Of a stretch of 11,987 bases of DNA, positions 1 to 7,524 are shown piece by piece. Position 1 is the stretch's first letter; the number at the start of each line of letters is the position of its first letter. Made by a program: the position numbers and the translations under genes. The stretch is from Gemmatimonadales bacterium UBA2975 (GTDB taxonomy: Bacteria > Gemmatimonadota > Gemmatimonadetes > Longimicrobiales > Gaopeijiaceae), in contig DEAT01000089.1 in the NCBI GenBank assembly GCA_002348265.1, forward strand, positions 7,999 to 19,985. Direction: 5' to 3'. A model generated the notes under the pieces. It was not told where the DNA came from, searched no databases, and saw only the letters and a list, made by a program, of their open reading frames with translations.

Positions 1-942
1 GACTTTCCCTCGGTATCAGAGGCCCCGGATGGGTCGATGTATGCGCACTGGCTAGAAAGGGGGGAGAATGGTGGTTACGACTACGGGGTTCGAATCGCTC
101 GTTCCACCGATGGAGGCACTAGTTGGGGAGACCCTTGGACGCCTCACGAAGACGATTCGCCAACCGAACACGGGTTCGTATCAACGGTCAGCTATGGAGA
201 TCGAATAGGCTTCACTTGGCTTGACGGCCGGGCGTATGTGGCAGGAGAAGACGGTACCCCTCCAACACGAGAAATGTCGATCCGTTATCGAGAAATAGGT
301 CCTGGCAATACGCCTGGTCCAGAGATGCTCATTGACGGTCGGGTTTGCGATTGTTGCCAAACGTCAGCGGCGATGACGTCCGATGGGCCTGTGGTCGTGT
401 ATAGAAATCGTACATCGGATGAGATCCGGGATATTTACATTGCCAGACTGGTCGATGGAGAATGGACAGAGGGGAGGCCCGTCTCGGATGACGGTTGGGA
501 GATCGCTGGCTGTCCTGTGAACGGCCCTGTTGTCGTTGCGGACGGTTCCATAGTTGCAGTCGCTTGGTTCTCGGCACCGGACGACGTTGCCCGCGTAAAG
601 ATCGCATTTTCAGACGATGGGGGTGCCACGTTTGGTGTGCCGAAGGTGGTCGACGATGGTCTTCCCATGGGCAGAGTGGGTCTTGTACTGACGAGTGACG
701 GTGGCGCAATCGTGAGCTGGCTAGAGGGAGGCGGTGGCCAGGGAGCGGAGGTTCGGATCCGTCACGTCGCGAATGACGGGTCCAGTAGCGTTAGCGCACG
801 AGTTACTTCTTCGTCTGCTGAGCGGGCTAGTGGTTTCCCGCAGCTAGTAAAAAATCTGGATGGCTCGCTGGTAATATCCTGGACGGACGTAGGAGCCGAG
901 GAGGCCCGTGTACGTGTCGCAAGGATAGAGACCTCATACTAA
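1..942 (+). CDS. Secreted Asp-box (BNR/sialidase-like) beta-propeller protein with CDCC cysteine cluster, 5'-truncated
   Basis: The reading frame is open from base 1, so the N-terminus and any signal peptide lie outside the window; 313 codons remain. Two Asp boxes are visible (numbered by codon from base 1): STDGGTSW at 35-42 and SDDGGATF at 204-211, the S-x-D-x-G-x-T-W/F turns of sialidase-type beta-propellers. Between them lie a C-D-C-C-Q-T motif at 116-121 and a lone Cys in GCPVNGP at about 170-176. Asp-box folds are used by sialidases but also by many non-enzymatic proteins, and I see no defined sialidase arginine triad, so no enzyme activity is claimed. The clustered cysteines suggest metal binding or redox-active disulfides (inference). 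The TAA stop directly abuts the ATG of the TlpA-like gene, so the two are probably co-translated. The propeller family call is good; the function is unknown. Confidence 0.8.
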   Translation, partial: DFPSVSEAPDGSMYAHWLERGENGGYDYGVRIARSTDGGTSWGDPWTPHEDDSPTEHGFVSTVSYGDRIGFTWLDGRAYVAGEDGTPPTREMSIRYREIGPGNTPGPEMLIDGRVCDCCQTSAAMTSDGPVVVYRNRTSDEIRDIYIARLVDGEWTEGRPVSDDGWEIAGCPVNGPVVVADGSIVAVAWFSAPDDVARVKIAFSDDGGATFGVPKVVDDGLPMGRVGLVLTSDGGAIVSWLEGGGGQGAEVRIRHVANDGSSSVSARVTSSSAERASGFPQLVKNLDGSLVISWTDVGAEEARVRVARIETSY

Positions 943-1473
943 ATGAGTATCAACACTAGCGTGCGAAGGCGAATGATTGGGGTAGCCTTGGCCGGAATAG
1001 CAACCGCCTCGGGTTGCGGTTCGGTCGAGAACGCTGGCCTTCCACAAATCGATGAACTGGCCCGACCCTATGCTGCTGCTACTCTGAGTGGCGAGGTCGT
1101 TTCATTGGAGTCGCTGCGAGGTCAGGTCGTTCTCCTGAACTTGTGGGCGACGTGGTGTGGCCCATGTCGGACGGAGACGCCGTATCTTCAGTCTCTCTAT
1201 GAGGAGTATGGCGAAGACGGCTTTGAGATAGTCGGCATTTCAATGGATACGAGGGCCGCAGCTGATGACGTGGCAATGTTCGTAGAGGATTACTCAGTCA
1301 CCTACACGATTCTGCACGACCCCAGCATGGAAGGGATGGAGCTTTACCAGGTCCTCGGGCTTCCAGCTACGTTCTTGATCGATAGAGAAGGTGTACTTCG
1401 CTGGATGCGTTACGGACCTATCTCAGAGGGTGACCCCGAGTTCCTTCGTGCGCTTGGAGACGCAATCTCGTGA
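943..1473 (+). CDS. TlpA/ResA-like thioredoxin-fold lipoprotein
   Basis: A 176-residue protein with an N-terminal signal MSINTSVRRRMIGV... and a lipobox-like A-S-G-C ending at Cys25, so it is probably a lipoprotein facing the periplasm. The -3 position is Ala rather than Leu, which makes the lipobox slightly weak. The AhpC/TSA-type thioredoxin domain carries the active site WCGPC at 71-75 and the cis-proline loop G-L-P-A-T-F at about 139-144, followed by the usual L-I-D strand. Such proteins reduce or exchange disulfides in exported proteins, often for cytochrome c or copper-site maturation. No cytochrome or copper gene is visible here; the immediate partner is the Cys-rich propeller upstream, a candidate substrate (inference). 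The start abuts the upstream stop and the end overlaps the next gene in GTGA, indicating an operon. Confidence 0.9.
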   Translation: MSINTSVRRRMIGVALAGIATASGCGSVENAGLPQIDELARPYAAATLSGEVVSLESLRGQVVLLNLWATWCGPCRTETPYLQSLYEEYGEDGFEIVGISMDTRAAADDVAMFVEDYSVTYTILHDPSMEGMELYQVLGLPATFLIDREGVLRWMRYGPISEGDPEFLRALGDAIS

Positions 1474-2585
1474 ATGGGCCTGCCCCGGACGCGTCTGACC
1501 CGGAACAGATTGAGACGCCGGTCGGCTACGTAGACTTATTACGAACTCGAACGAATGCTGAAAAGGTAGTGAGTTATTGTAGGGCTCACGGACTAGCGTG
1601 GCGGCCACACATCAAAACTCACAAATCACGCGCGATAGCAAGGATCCAGCTTGAGTCGGGCGCTCGTGGTTTGACAGTCGCAACAATGAGGGAAGCCGAG
1701 GTCATGTCGACGCTCACCGAGGATATTCTGCTTGCTTATCCTCCAGTCGGCAGCAGTAAACTAGATCGCTTAATGAGGTTGCCCGAACATGTCGATATCA
1801 AGGTAGGGCTAGACTCGGTTGAGGTTATGCTGGATTTAGCGGCCTCGGCCGCGGCTTCCGGGCGCGAGGTTGGGGTGCTCATTGAACAGGACATGGGCAT
1901 GGGTAGGGTAGGACTCCCCTCCAGTGATGCGGTGGTTGAGCTAGCTCTCCGAGTCTCTGAGACAGTAGGGGTCCGGTTCCGAGGCGTCATGTTCTATCCC
2001 GGACACGTGCGGATGTCGGTCGAGGATCAAGAAAGCCATCTCCGGATAGTCTCTGATCAGGTACAGGACCTCCTTAACGGACTAGTTGAAAAAGGACTCG
2101 AGTCAGAAATCGTCTCGGGCGGCTCTACCCCAACTCTGTGGAGCAGTCACCAGATCGAAGGAGTCACCGAAGTTCGTTCAGGTTCATGCATTTTCTATGA
2201 CAGGGAAGGCATCGACATTGGAGTAGCGGGTCGGGAGAATGTGGCGTACACAGTTCTGGCGACGGTGGTCAGCACTGCTGTCGCGGGCCAAGCAGTAGTC
2301 GATGCTGGTTCTAAGGCGCTCGCCAAAGAGTCCCGAGGTTCTGGCGACGGCTTCGGCGTGCTAATGGATCATCCTGAGGTGCGTGTGGCGGGGCTTTCAG
2401 AGGAGCACGGTGTGCTTGATCTGACTGGTTCAGACTGGATACCTGATATCGGCGAAAGAGTCAGAATTATACCGAACCACGTATGCGTCTCGGTTAATCT
2501 TCAGGATCACCTGCTTGGGGTAGAGGGCGATGTACATAAGCTGCTCCAGCTGGAAGGCAGGGGCAGGGGCCTTTGGCGATCCTGA
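1470..2585 (+). CDS. PLP fold-type III D-serine dehydratase / D-threonine aldolase-like enzyme
   Basis: A 371-residue cytoplasmic enzyme with an alanine-racemase-type N-terminal barrel followed by a D-serine-dehydratase-like C-terminal domain. R-P-H-I-K-T-H-K-S at 45-53 is the PLP-lysine signature; Lys49 is the probable Schiff-base residue. M-G-M-G-R-V-G and F-Y-P-G-H are typical barrel motifs. The C-terminal domain shows V-D-A-G-S-K-A, E-E-H-G and P-N-H-V-C at 335-339. In the eukaryotic D-serine dehydratases (chicken, yeast) zinc is held by a His-x-Cys pair, whereas D-threonine aldolases use His-x-Asp, so His337/Cys339 here favours dehydratase-type chemistry (D-serine to pyruvate and ammonia through 2-aminoacrylate). 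Substrate is not certain: D-threonine or hydroxyaspartate remain possible. The start is GTG, overlapping the upstream TGA by four bases; an ATG at 1474 is out of frame. Its 3' end overlaps the kinase gene by 13 bases. Confidence 0.85.
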   Translation: MNGPAPDASDPEQIETPVGYVDLLRTRTNAEKVVSYCRAHGLAWRPHIKTHKSRAIARIQLESGARGLTVATMREAEVMSTLTEDILLAYPPVGSSKLDRLMRLPEHVDIKVGLDSVEVMLDLAASAAASGREVGVLIEQDMGMGRVGLPSSDAVVELALRVSETVGVRFRGVMFYPGHVRMSVEDQESHLRIVSDQVQDLLNGLVEKGLESEIVSGGSTPTLWSSHQIEGVTEVRSGSCIFYDREGIDIGVAGRENVAYTVLATVVSTAVAGQAVVDAGSKALAKESRGSGDGFGVLMDHPEVRVAGLSEEHGVLDLTGSDWIPDIGERVRIIPNHVCVSVNLQDHLLGVEGDVHKLLQLEGRGRGLWRS

Positions 2586-3583
2586 CTCATCGCAGAGCCA
2601 AGGATTTGCTAGATAGGGTCCGTACTGTCGATACAGTGGTGGTGGGTGACCTCATGCTCGACAGGTACATATCTGGAGTAGTGGAGAGGGTCTCGCCCGA
2701 GGCTCCGGTGCCTATTGTTCGGGTGGAAGATCAGCAGGACGCTGTCGGTGGCGCCGGGAATGTGGCTGCGAACATCTCAAACCTTGGTGCAAAGTGCTCG
2801 GTAGTTGGTTGCATTGGGGACGATGCGGAGGGTCAGATCCTTTATTCTGCCCTGCAACGGCAAGGAGTTGATGTCTCTGGTATTATCACGACACCGGGTC
2901 GGCCTACGACAGCAAAGACGAGGGTCATCGCCGGACACCAGCAGATGGTGCGCTTCGACTGTGAGGATGATTCCGAATTAGACGTTTCTGTAGCTACGCA
3001 AATAGTAAAGGGGCTCCAGGCACTGGCAACCGACACAGACGTCATTGTCATTGAAGATTACAATAAAGGTGTGCTGTCACACTCTGTCATCGATGCGGCT
3101 ATGCGTGCTTCATCCGAGCACTGTATTCCGAGTGTAGTTGACCCAAAGCGACGTAATTTCTTCTCGTTCTCAGGGGCTACGGTATTTAAGCCGAACGCTA
3201 AGGAGCTAGGCGATGCGCTGGGTGGGCGTATCTATCCGGATGACCCTCTATGGATGAAGCAAACCCGAGAACACCTTTCATGTAGCTGTCTTTTGGTGAC
3301 TCTAGGCTCTGAAGGTATGGCACTGGACGTTGAAGGTGATGGACACGACCGCCTTTTTGGTGCCTCTAGAACGGTATATGACGTTTCGGGAGCCGGTGAT
3401 ACAGTGACAGCGGTCGTCGCTACCGTGATGGCAGCTGGTGGAAGTCCAGTCGAGGCAGCGGATATAGCAAATCATGCTGCTGCTGTGGGTGTTACAAAGT
3501 CCGGTGTCGCGACAGTATCGCCCGAAGAGATCCTCGAGCACATCGAGGCAAAATCCCATACGAATCCAACGGAGAACAAATGA
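2573..3583 (+). CDS. rfaE1: D-glycero-D-manno-heptose-7-phosphate kinase (RfaE1/HldE kinase domain), PfkB family
   Basis: A 336-residue ribokinase-fold sugar kinase that phosphorylates heptose 7-phosphate at C1 in the ADP-heptose pathway for lipopolysaccharide inner core. Evidence in order: V-G-D-L-M-L-D-R-Y at 24-32, the RfaE-type V-S-P-E-A-P-V-P at 40-47, G-G-A-G-N-V-A-A-N at 59-67, E-D-Y-N-K-G-V, D-P-K-R, F-K-P-N-A-K-E, and the catalytic S-G-A-G-D-T with the base Asp276. Length fits a kinase-only protein; the nucleotidyltransferase half found in fused HldE is absent, so a separate RfaE2 would be needed elsewhere. The start is inferred as TTG, overlapping the previous gene by 13 bases, with purine-rich GGAAGG/AGGGG sequence upstream; no ATG fits the conserved N-terminus. 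The end overlaps ridA in ATGA. Its presence between two imine/amino-acid genes is unusual. Confidence 0.88.
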   Translation: MAILTHRRAKDLLDRVRTVDTVVVGDLMLDRYISGVVERVSPEAPVPIVRVEDQQDAVGGAGNVAANISNLGAKCSVVGCIGDDAEGQILYSALQRQGVDVSGIITTPGRPTTAKTRVIAGHQQMVRFDCEDDSELDVSVATQIVKGLQALATDTDVIVIEDYNKGVLSHSVIDAAMRASSEHCIPSVVDPKRRNFFSFSGATVFKPNAKELGDALGGRIYPDDPLWMKQTREHLSCSCLLVTLGSEGMALDVEGDGHDRLFGASRTVYDVSGAGDTVTAVVATVMAAGGSPVEAADIANHAAAVGVTKSGVATVSPEEILEHIEAKSHTNPTENK

Positions 3584-3966
3584 GCAAGCTGGAGTCAGTG
3601 CATACGGAGGAGGCCCCCGCGGCAATCGGCCCCTATTCCCAGGCGATTGTGACTGAGGGATGGGTTTTTTGTTCCGGGCAGATCCCACTCGACCCCAAGA
3701 GCGGTGAAATGAACAGCGGGAGTGTGACCGAGCAGACTGAGCTCGTCCTAACGAATCTTAGGGCGGTGCTAGAGGCGGCGGGTTCGAGGATGGACCTTGT
3801 GGTGAAGACCACGGTGTTTCTTTCGGACATGCACACCTTCGCTGAGATGAATGCTGTGTATGCCCGTCATTTTGGAGATCATCGTCCTGCTAGAGCTGCT
3901 GTTCAGGCGGGTGCACTGCCGAAGTTTTGTGATGTTGAAATAGAGTGCGTTGCGAAGGTTGCATAA
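3580..3966 (+). CDS. ridA: RidA family 2-iminobutanoate/2-iminopropanoate deaminase
   Basis: A 128-residue protein matching the RidA/YjgF/UK114 family over its whole length. Visible signatures are I-G-P-Y-S-Q-A at 16-22, the V-F-C-S-G-Q-I-P-L-D-P strand, R-P-A-R-A-A-V with Arg105, and V-E-I-E with Glu120. Arg105 and Glu120 fall at the same numbers as the catalytic residues of Salmonella RidA. RidA trimers in the cytoplasm hydrolyse reactive enamine/imine intermediates, notably 2-aminoacrylate, released by PLP dehydratases, and so protect PLP enzymes from damage. The start overlaps the kinase stop as ATGA, with GGAG at 3571-3574 five bases before the ATG. The same operon encodes a possible 2-aminoacrylate-releasing enzyme, which supports a true deaminase role. 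It is the last gene before a 260-base gap. Confidence 0.93.
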   Translation: MSKLESVHTEEAPAAIGPYSQAIVTEGWVFCSGQIPLDPKSGEMNSGSVTEQTELVLTNLRAVLEAAGSRMDLVVKTTVFLSDMHTFAEMNAVYARHFGDHRPARAAVQAGALPKFCDVEIECVAKVA

Positions 3967-4044
3967 TCGACTAAATACAGTGATCACAAGGGTTGTTGCC
4001 ACTCGGGGTGGGGTGCCGTACCTTTCCTTTCCTCTACCCATAGC

Positions 4045-4067
4045 AAGCCTCACAAACACGTGAGCTT
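4045..4067 (+). terminator. Weak hairpin downstream of ridA, possible terminator
   Basis: AAG-C-CTCAC pairs with GTGAGCTT around the loop AAACAC, giving eight base pairs with one bulged C at 4048. It is followed by GAGTTGTGTT, which has some T but no real T-tract. It lies about 80 bases after the ridA stop, so it could end the upstream operon, but the stem is short and this is only a candidate. Confidence 0.25.
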
Positions 4068-4214
4068 GAGTTGTGTTCGTAGAGTGTAGTCCCCCGTAAG
4101 TGTCAGTGTCGTAAGACGTTGGTGTTCATGGGTTTAGGTTATTTGTATCAGCACCCTTTGCCGGATGCCATTGAGGGTTCGGTGTAGGTGATTCTATTTG
4201 TCCAACTCAAAGCT

Positions 4215-4220
4215 GGGAGG
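4215..4220 (+). promoter_or_regulatory. Ribosome binding site that sets the susC start
   Basis: GGGAGG lies six bases before the ATG at 4227. This favours that ATG over the in-frame GTG at 4188, which has no comparable site and would add 13 residues in front of a complete signal peptide. Confidence 0.75.
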
Positions 4221-4226
4221 ACGGAC

Positions 4227-7200
4227 ATGACGTCATCAACGTCTGCACGTCTCACATCCGGATTGTTGCGGGGAGGCCTAGTACTGGCTCTTGTCGCGAT
4301 GTTTGGATGGGCACCGGCACCCGTAGCGGCTCAGGCAACTGGGACGTTAGTGGGTACGGTGCGGGATGCTGCTTCGCAGCGCCCACTGGAGGCGGTCCAG
4401 GTGTACATCGAGGGTACCGGCATCGGTGCTCTTACGAACGCCGCGGGTCGTTATCTCCTGCTGAACGTTCCGGCCGGCGAGCATACGATCGTCGCTGAGA
4501 TCGTCGGCTATCGCTCTGGTTCTGCGACCGTTACGGTCGGAGCAGGGCAGTCCGTGGTTCAGGATTTCGGGCTAGATCAGACCGCCATCACCCTGGATGA
4601 GGTGGTGGTGACTGGAGCAGGAATTGCCACGGAGAAGAGAAAACTAGGTAACACGATTGCGACGCTTGATGCGTCAACTCTCGATAATGCTCCGATCTCT
4701 GATTTCTCTCAGATGATCGCCGGTCGTGAGCCGGGAGTTGTAGCGCTTCCCTCGTCCGGTGCTACCGGTGAGGGTGCGGCGATTCGCATCCGTGGTTCGT
4801 CTTCGCTATCACAGCTCAACGAGCCCATCATTTACGTTGATGGAATTCGGGTCGACCGCTCTGCGGTCTCCCTGTCAGGTACGGGTAACCCGAGCCGACT
4901 CGATGACATCCCTCCGGAGTCGATTGAGCGCGTCGAGATCCTCAAGGGTGCTGCAGCTGCAACGCTGTACGGTACCGAGGCATCCAACGGCGTGATCCAG
5001 ATCTTCACCAAGCGAGGTCGTGCTGGAGCTCCGCAGTTCACCGTTCAGGCGGATTGGACTCAGATCACTCCGAACAATAGCCGCATTCTCCCACTAGCCG
5101 ACTTCATTGGTCGCGATTGTGGAACGGATGCAGCTGAGTGTGCCACGCTTCAGCAGCGCGTACAGTCGCGCTTCGGCGTCTCTCCGGAGGCTTTCGAAGT
5201 CTTCGAGCATGACGCAATTTCGGACATCCTTTCTAATGGATTAGGGCAGAACTACTCCGCGTCCGTTACGGGCGGTTCGGAGGTGTTCAACTACTTCATT
5301 TCCGGCCGGTACTCCTATGAGGACGGCATTATGGACTTGGAGAATGCCTTCCCTGCAGTTGACGGGATTTCCCCAGAGACAGACACAAACAGACGTGCTG
5401 GTATCACGTCCAACTTTACGATCAATCCGAGCTCGAAGGTGCGGATCGGTATCAGCACTCTCTTCTCGGACATGCAGCAGCACACGCCGGACAACGGTAA
5501 TAACATTTACGGTGTGTTCAGCTCGATGCTCATGGGCCAGCTGCGCCGGGCCACGCCCCAGGCCGAGACAGGACCTGGGTCGAACTTCTACGGTGCTCCG
5601 GCATTCGGTACAACGCGCGAGTTCACGTATCAGATGAACAACGCAGCTTCCTCGCACTTTGCGGGGAGCACCACGATCGGGTACACACCGGTTGATGGTT
5701 TCCGTCTTGATGGAACCTTCGGCTTGGACTTTACGTCCGATGATCGTGTGTTTGGTCGCCCGTATCGTCACGATGTTGATGACTTTACGAACGCCAATAT
5801 TTACGGTGACCGCACAGTCCGCGAAGACCGTAGCCGTGAAATCACTGCTGACATGAAAGGTTCTTGGGTTCGTAACTTCGGTGACGCAATCGAGAACACA
5901 TTCTTGTTCGGTGCGCAGGGTTTCCTCCGTCAGCGTCAGAGCGCTGGTGGTGGCGGTTCCGTGTTCCCAGGTCCTGGTCTTGAGACGCTTTCTGCGCTCT
6001 CGAACCAGTCTGCGTCTGAGAGCTGGTTGAGGGTCACCCAGTTGGGTGGTTATCTCCAGGATCAGGTAGGCTGGAATGACTGGGTCTTCGCAACGGTTGG
6101 TGGTCGCTGGGACGCCAACTCTGCCTTCGGTACTGAGTTCGAGACCGCCTTCTACCCGAAGGCATCGATTTCGATTGTTCCGAGTCAGGGACTTGATTGG
6201 CGTAACGACACCTTCTCGACATTCCGGGTGCGTGCTGCGCTCGGACGTTCCGGTCTCCAACCGGGCGCCTTTGACAAGTTCACCACCTTCAACCCGGCGC
6301 CTTCTGAAGTTGGTCCGGGTGTTGCTCCGGCGAACCTTGGAAACCAGGCACTCAAGCCTGAGGTGTCCACTGAGTGGGAAGTCGGTACCGAGTTGGGTCT
6401 GTTCAACGACAGCTGGTCTGTCGATGTGACTTACTGGAATCGTACCGTCAACGATGCCATGGTGGCCCGTCAGTTCCCGGTCACTGGTGGATTCACGGCT
6501 TCTCAGCTCGTCAACATTGGTGAGCTAGCAGGGCAGGGAATCGAAGCATCTATCCGAGGAAACGTGCTCCAAACTGAGGCACTGTCCGTGAACGTGTTTG
6601 CGAACACGGCATACCTCGACGAAGAGATCGTTTCACTCGGTGGCGCTCCGCCGCTCAAGACGGGTGGTTCTTACCCCCGTTACCGGAACTACCTGCTTGA
6701 GGGCTATGCCCCGGGTTCGTACTTCGGCGCGGTACTCGCGAATGTAGCGATTCCGCTCAATATCCTGACCCCGGTAGACGGTGTGTGTCAGGTTCCTACG
6801 ACCGAACAGGCGCTTGAGTACTTCGCGACTCCGCGAAGCCCAAGTTCGTTCAAGCCTCTCGCGATTGGGAACAGCGATTTCGATACGCCGAATGGTGGCG
6901 TGTCGTCGAATAACTGTGGCTCGGGTCTGTTGCAGACGCTCATGGGTAAGCCGAACGCCGACTTTACCGGTTCGTTCGGAACGACCATGTCGTTCGCTTC
7001 AAACTTTGAGGTTGCAGCGAACTTCGACTACAAGTGGGGCGGCCAGACGCAGGATCTTTCTGGTATGTTCCGTCGCGCAAACGCAGTCATCGGCCGTAAC
7101 ACGCCGTTGGCAGCTCGTTTGTTCTCGACGATGCAGAACCCCGCGTCAACTGCTCAGCAGCGTCTAGACGCTGCGATTGAGTGGGCGCAAAAGATTGAGG

Positions 7201-7511
7201 GTCTAGCTCCGATGTCGGGAATGAACGGCATCTACGATGCGAACATGATTCGCTTCCGCGAACTCTCCCTCACATACCGGGTGCCGTCGAGCATCGTTGA
7301 GGGCTGGGGACTCAGTACTGCCACAATCAACTTGGGTGGTCGTAACCTCATGCTCTGGATGCCTGGTAGTGAGTATCCCGGGATGGACCCCGAGACCAAC
7401 GTGATTGGTCGTTGTAACGGTGGTCTTAACTGTAACTTCCTACAGGGTACCGAAGGTTGGGCCCTGCCACTCCCACGCCGTTTCACGCTGTCAACGCGTG
7501 TCACGTTCTAA
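4227..7511 (+). CDS. SusC/RagA-family TonB-linked outer-membrane receptor/transporter
   Basis: A 1094-residue protein starting at the ATG with a good ribosome binding site. Residues 1 to about 37 are a signal peptide (hydrophobic L-V-L-A-L-V-A-M-F core, A-A-Q-A cleavage area). A carboxypeptidase-regulatory-like beta domain spans about 39-118 (G-T-V-R-D-A, G-R-Y-L-L-L-N-V-P-A-G). The TonB-box-like D-E-V-V-V-T-G follows at 124-130, then the plug domain to about 265, with Y-V-D-G-I-R-V-D and the SusC hallmark A-A-A-A-T-L-Y-G-T-E-A-S-N-G-V at 242-256. The remainder is a 22-strand-type barrel ending in an aromatic C-terminus, T-R-V-T-F, as expected for BAM-assembled proteins. Length is normal for SusC. 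It would import a large substrate, glycan or peptide, using TonB energy. The substrate cannot be read from the neighbours. susD follows after 13 bases, so the pair is an operon. Confidence 0.93.
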   Translation: MTSSTSARLTSGLLRGGLVLALVAMFGWAPAPVAAQATGTLVGTVRDAASQRPLEAVQVYIEGTGIGALTNAAGRYLLLNVPAGEHTIVAEIVGYRSGSATVTVGAGQSVVQDFGLDQTAITLDEVVVTGAGIATEKRKLGNTIATLDASTLDNAPISDFSQMIAGREPGVVALPSSGATGEGAAIRIRGSSSLSQLNEPIIYVDGIRVDRSAVSLSGTGNPSRLDDIPPESIERVEILKGAAAATLYGTEASNGVIQIFTKRGRAGAPQFTVQADWTQITPNNSRILPLADFIGRDCGTDAAECATLQQRVQSRFGVSPEAFEVFEHDAISDILSNGLGQNYSASVTGGSEVFNYFISGRYSYEDGIMDLENAFPAVDGISPETDTNRRAGITSNFTINPSSKVRIGISTLFSDMQQHTPDNGNNIYGVFSSMLMGQLRRATPQAETGPGSNFYGAPAFGTTREFTYQMNNAASSHFAGSTTIGYTPVDGFRLDGTFGLDFTSDDRVFGRPYRHDVDDFTNANIYGDRTVREDRSREITADMKGSWVRNFGDAIENTFLFGAQGFLRQRQSAGGGGSVFPGPGLETLSALSNQSASESWLRVTQLGGYLQDQVGWNDWVFATVGGRWDANSAFGTEFETAFYPKASISIVPSQGLDWRNDTFSTFRVRAALGRSGLQPGAFDKFTTFNPAPSEVGPGVAPANLGNQALKPEVSTEWEVGTELGLFNDSWSVDVTYWNRTVNDAMVARQFPVTGGFTASQLVNIGELAGQGIEASIRGNVLQTEALSVNVFANTAYLDEEIVSLGGAPPLKTGGSYPRYRNYLLEGYAPGSYFGAVLANVAIPLNILTPVDGVCQVPTTEQALEYFATPRSPSSFKPLAIGNSDFDTPNGGVSSNNCGSGLLQTLMGKPNADFTGSFGTTMSFASNFEVAANFDYKWGGQTQDLSGMFRRANAVIGRNTPLAARLFSTMQNPASTAQQRLDAAIEWAQKIEGLAPMSGMNGIYDANMIRFRELSLTYRVPSSIVEGWGLSTATINLGGRNLMLWMPGSEYPGMDPETNVIGRCNGGLNCNFLQGTEGWALPLPRRFTLSTRVTF

Positions 7512-7516
7512 GGGAG
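7511..7516 (+). promoter_or_regulatory. Ribosome binding site that sets the susD start
   Basis: AGGGAG overlaps the last base of the susC stop and sits eight bases before the ATG at 7525. That ATG begins directly with a lipoprotein signal peptide, while the longer in-frame extension back into susC reads through non-signal sequence. Confidence 0.7.
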
Positions 7517-7524
7517 ATCAAATA

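Larger units (their letters stand above)
3967..4226 (+). other. Intergenic region between ridA and susC
   Basis: This 260-base stretch holds no convincing gene. It contains the palindrome GTGATCAC at 3980-3987, a pyrimidine-rich run at about 4020-4039, a weak hairpin at 4045-4067, and the hexamer CGTAAG twice (4095-4100 and 4110-4115). A promoter for susC-susD is expected here, but no -35/-10 pair with normal spacing stands out. GGGAGG at 4215-4220 is the ribosome binding site of susC. Confidence 0.6.

Noticed and set aside
1..942. Calling the first gene a true sialidase
   Set aside because: Only Asp boxes are visible; these occur in many non-enzymatic propellers and no catalytic set can be identified in the fragment.
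3980..3987. Palindrome GTGATCAC as a transcription factor operator
   Set aside because: An eight-base palindrome alone, only 13 bases after the ridA stop and about 240 bases before susC, is too weak to call.
4128..4187. 19-codon open frame just upstream of susC, a possible leader peptide
   Set aside because: It has no ribosome binding site before its ATG and no run of regulatory codons or attenuator fold, so it is expected by chance in a 260-base gap.
4188..4226. GTG at 4188 as the susC start
   Set aside because: The ATG at 4227 has a GGGAGG site at the right spacing and starts a complete signal peptide; the 13 extra residues add nothing.
5241..6260. Long open frame (339 codons) on the minus strand inside susC
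   Set aside because: It lies fully antisense to a well-supported receptor gene, its translation is Arg/Thr/Val-rich with no recognisable domain, and it has no ribosome binding site; it follows from the codon use of susC.
7405..7524. Longer in-frame start of susD within susC
   Set aside because: The extra 40 residues overlap susC coding sequence and would bury the lipoprotein signal peptide that begins at 7525.
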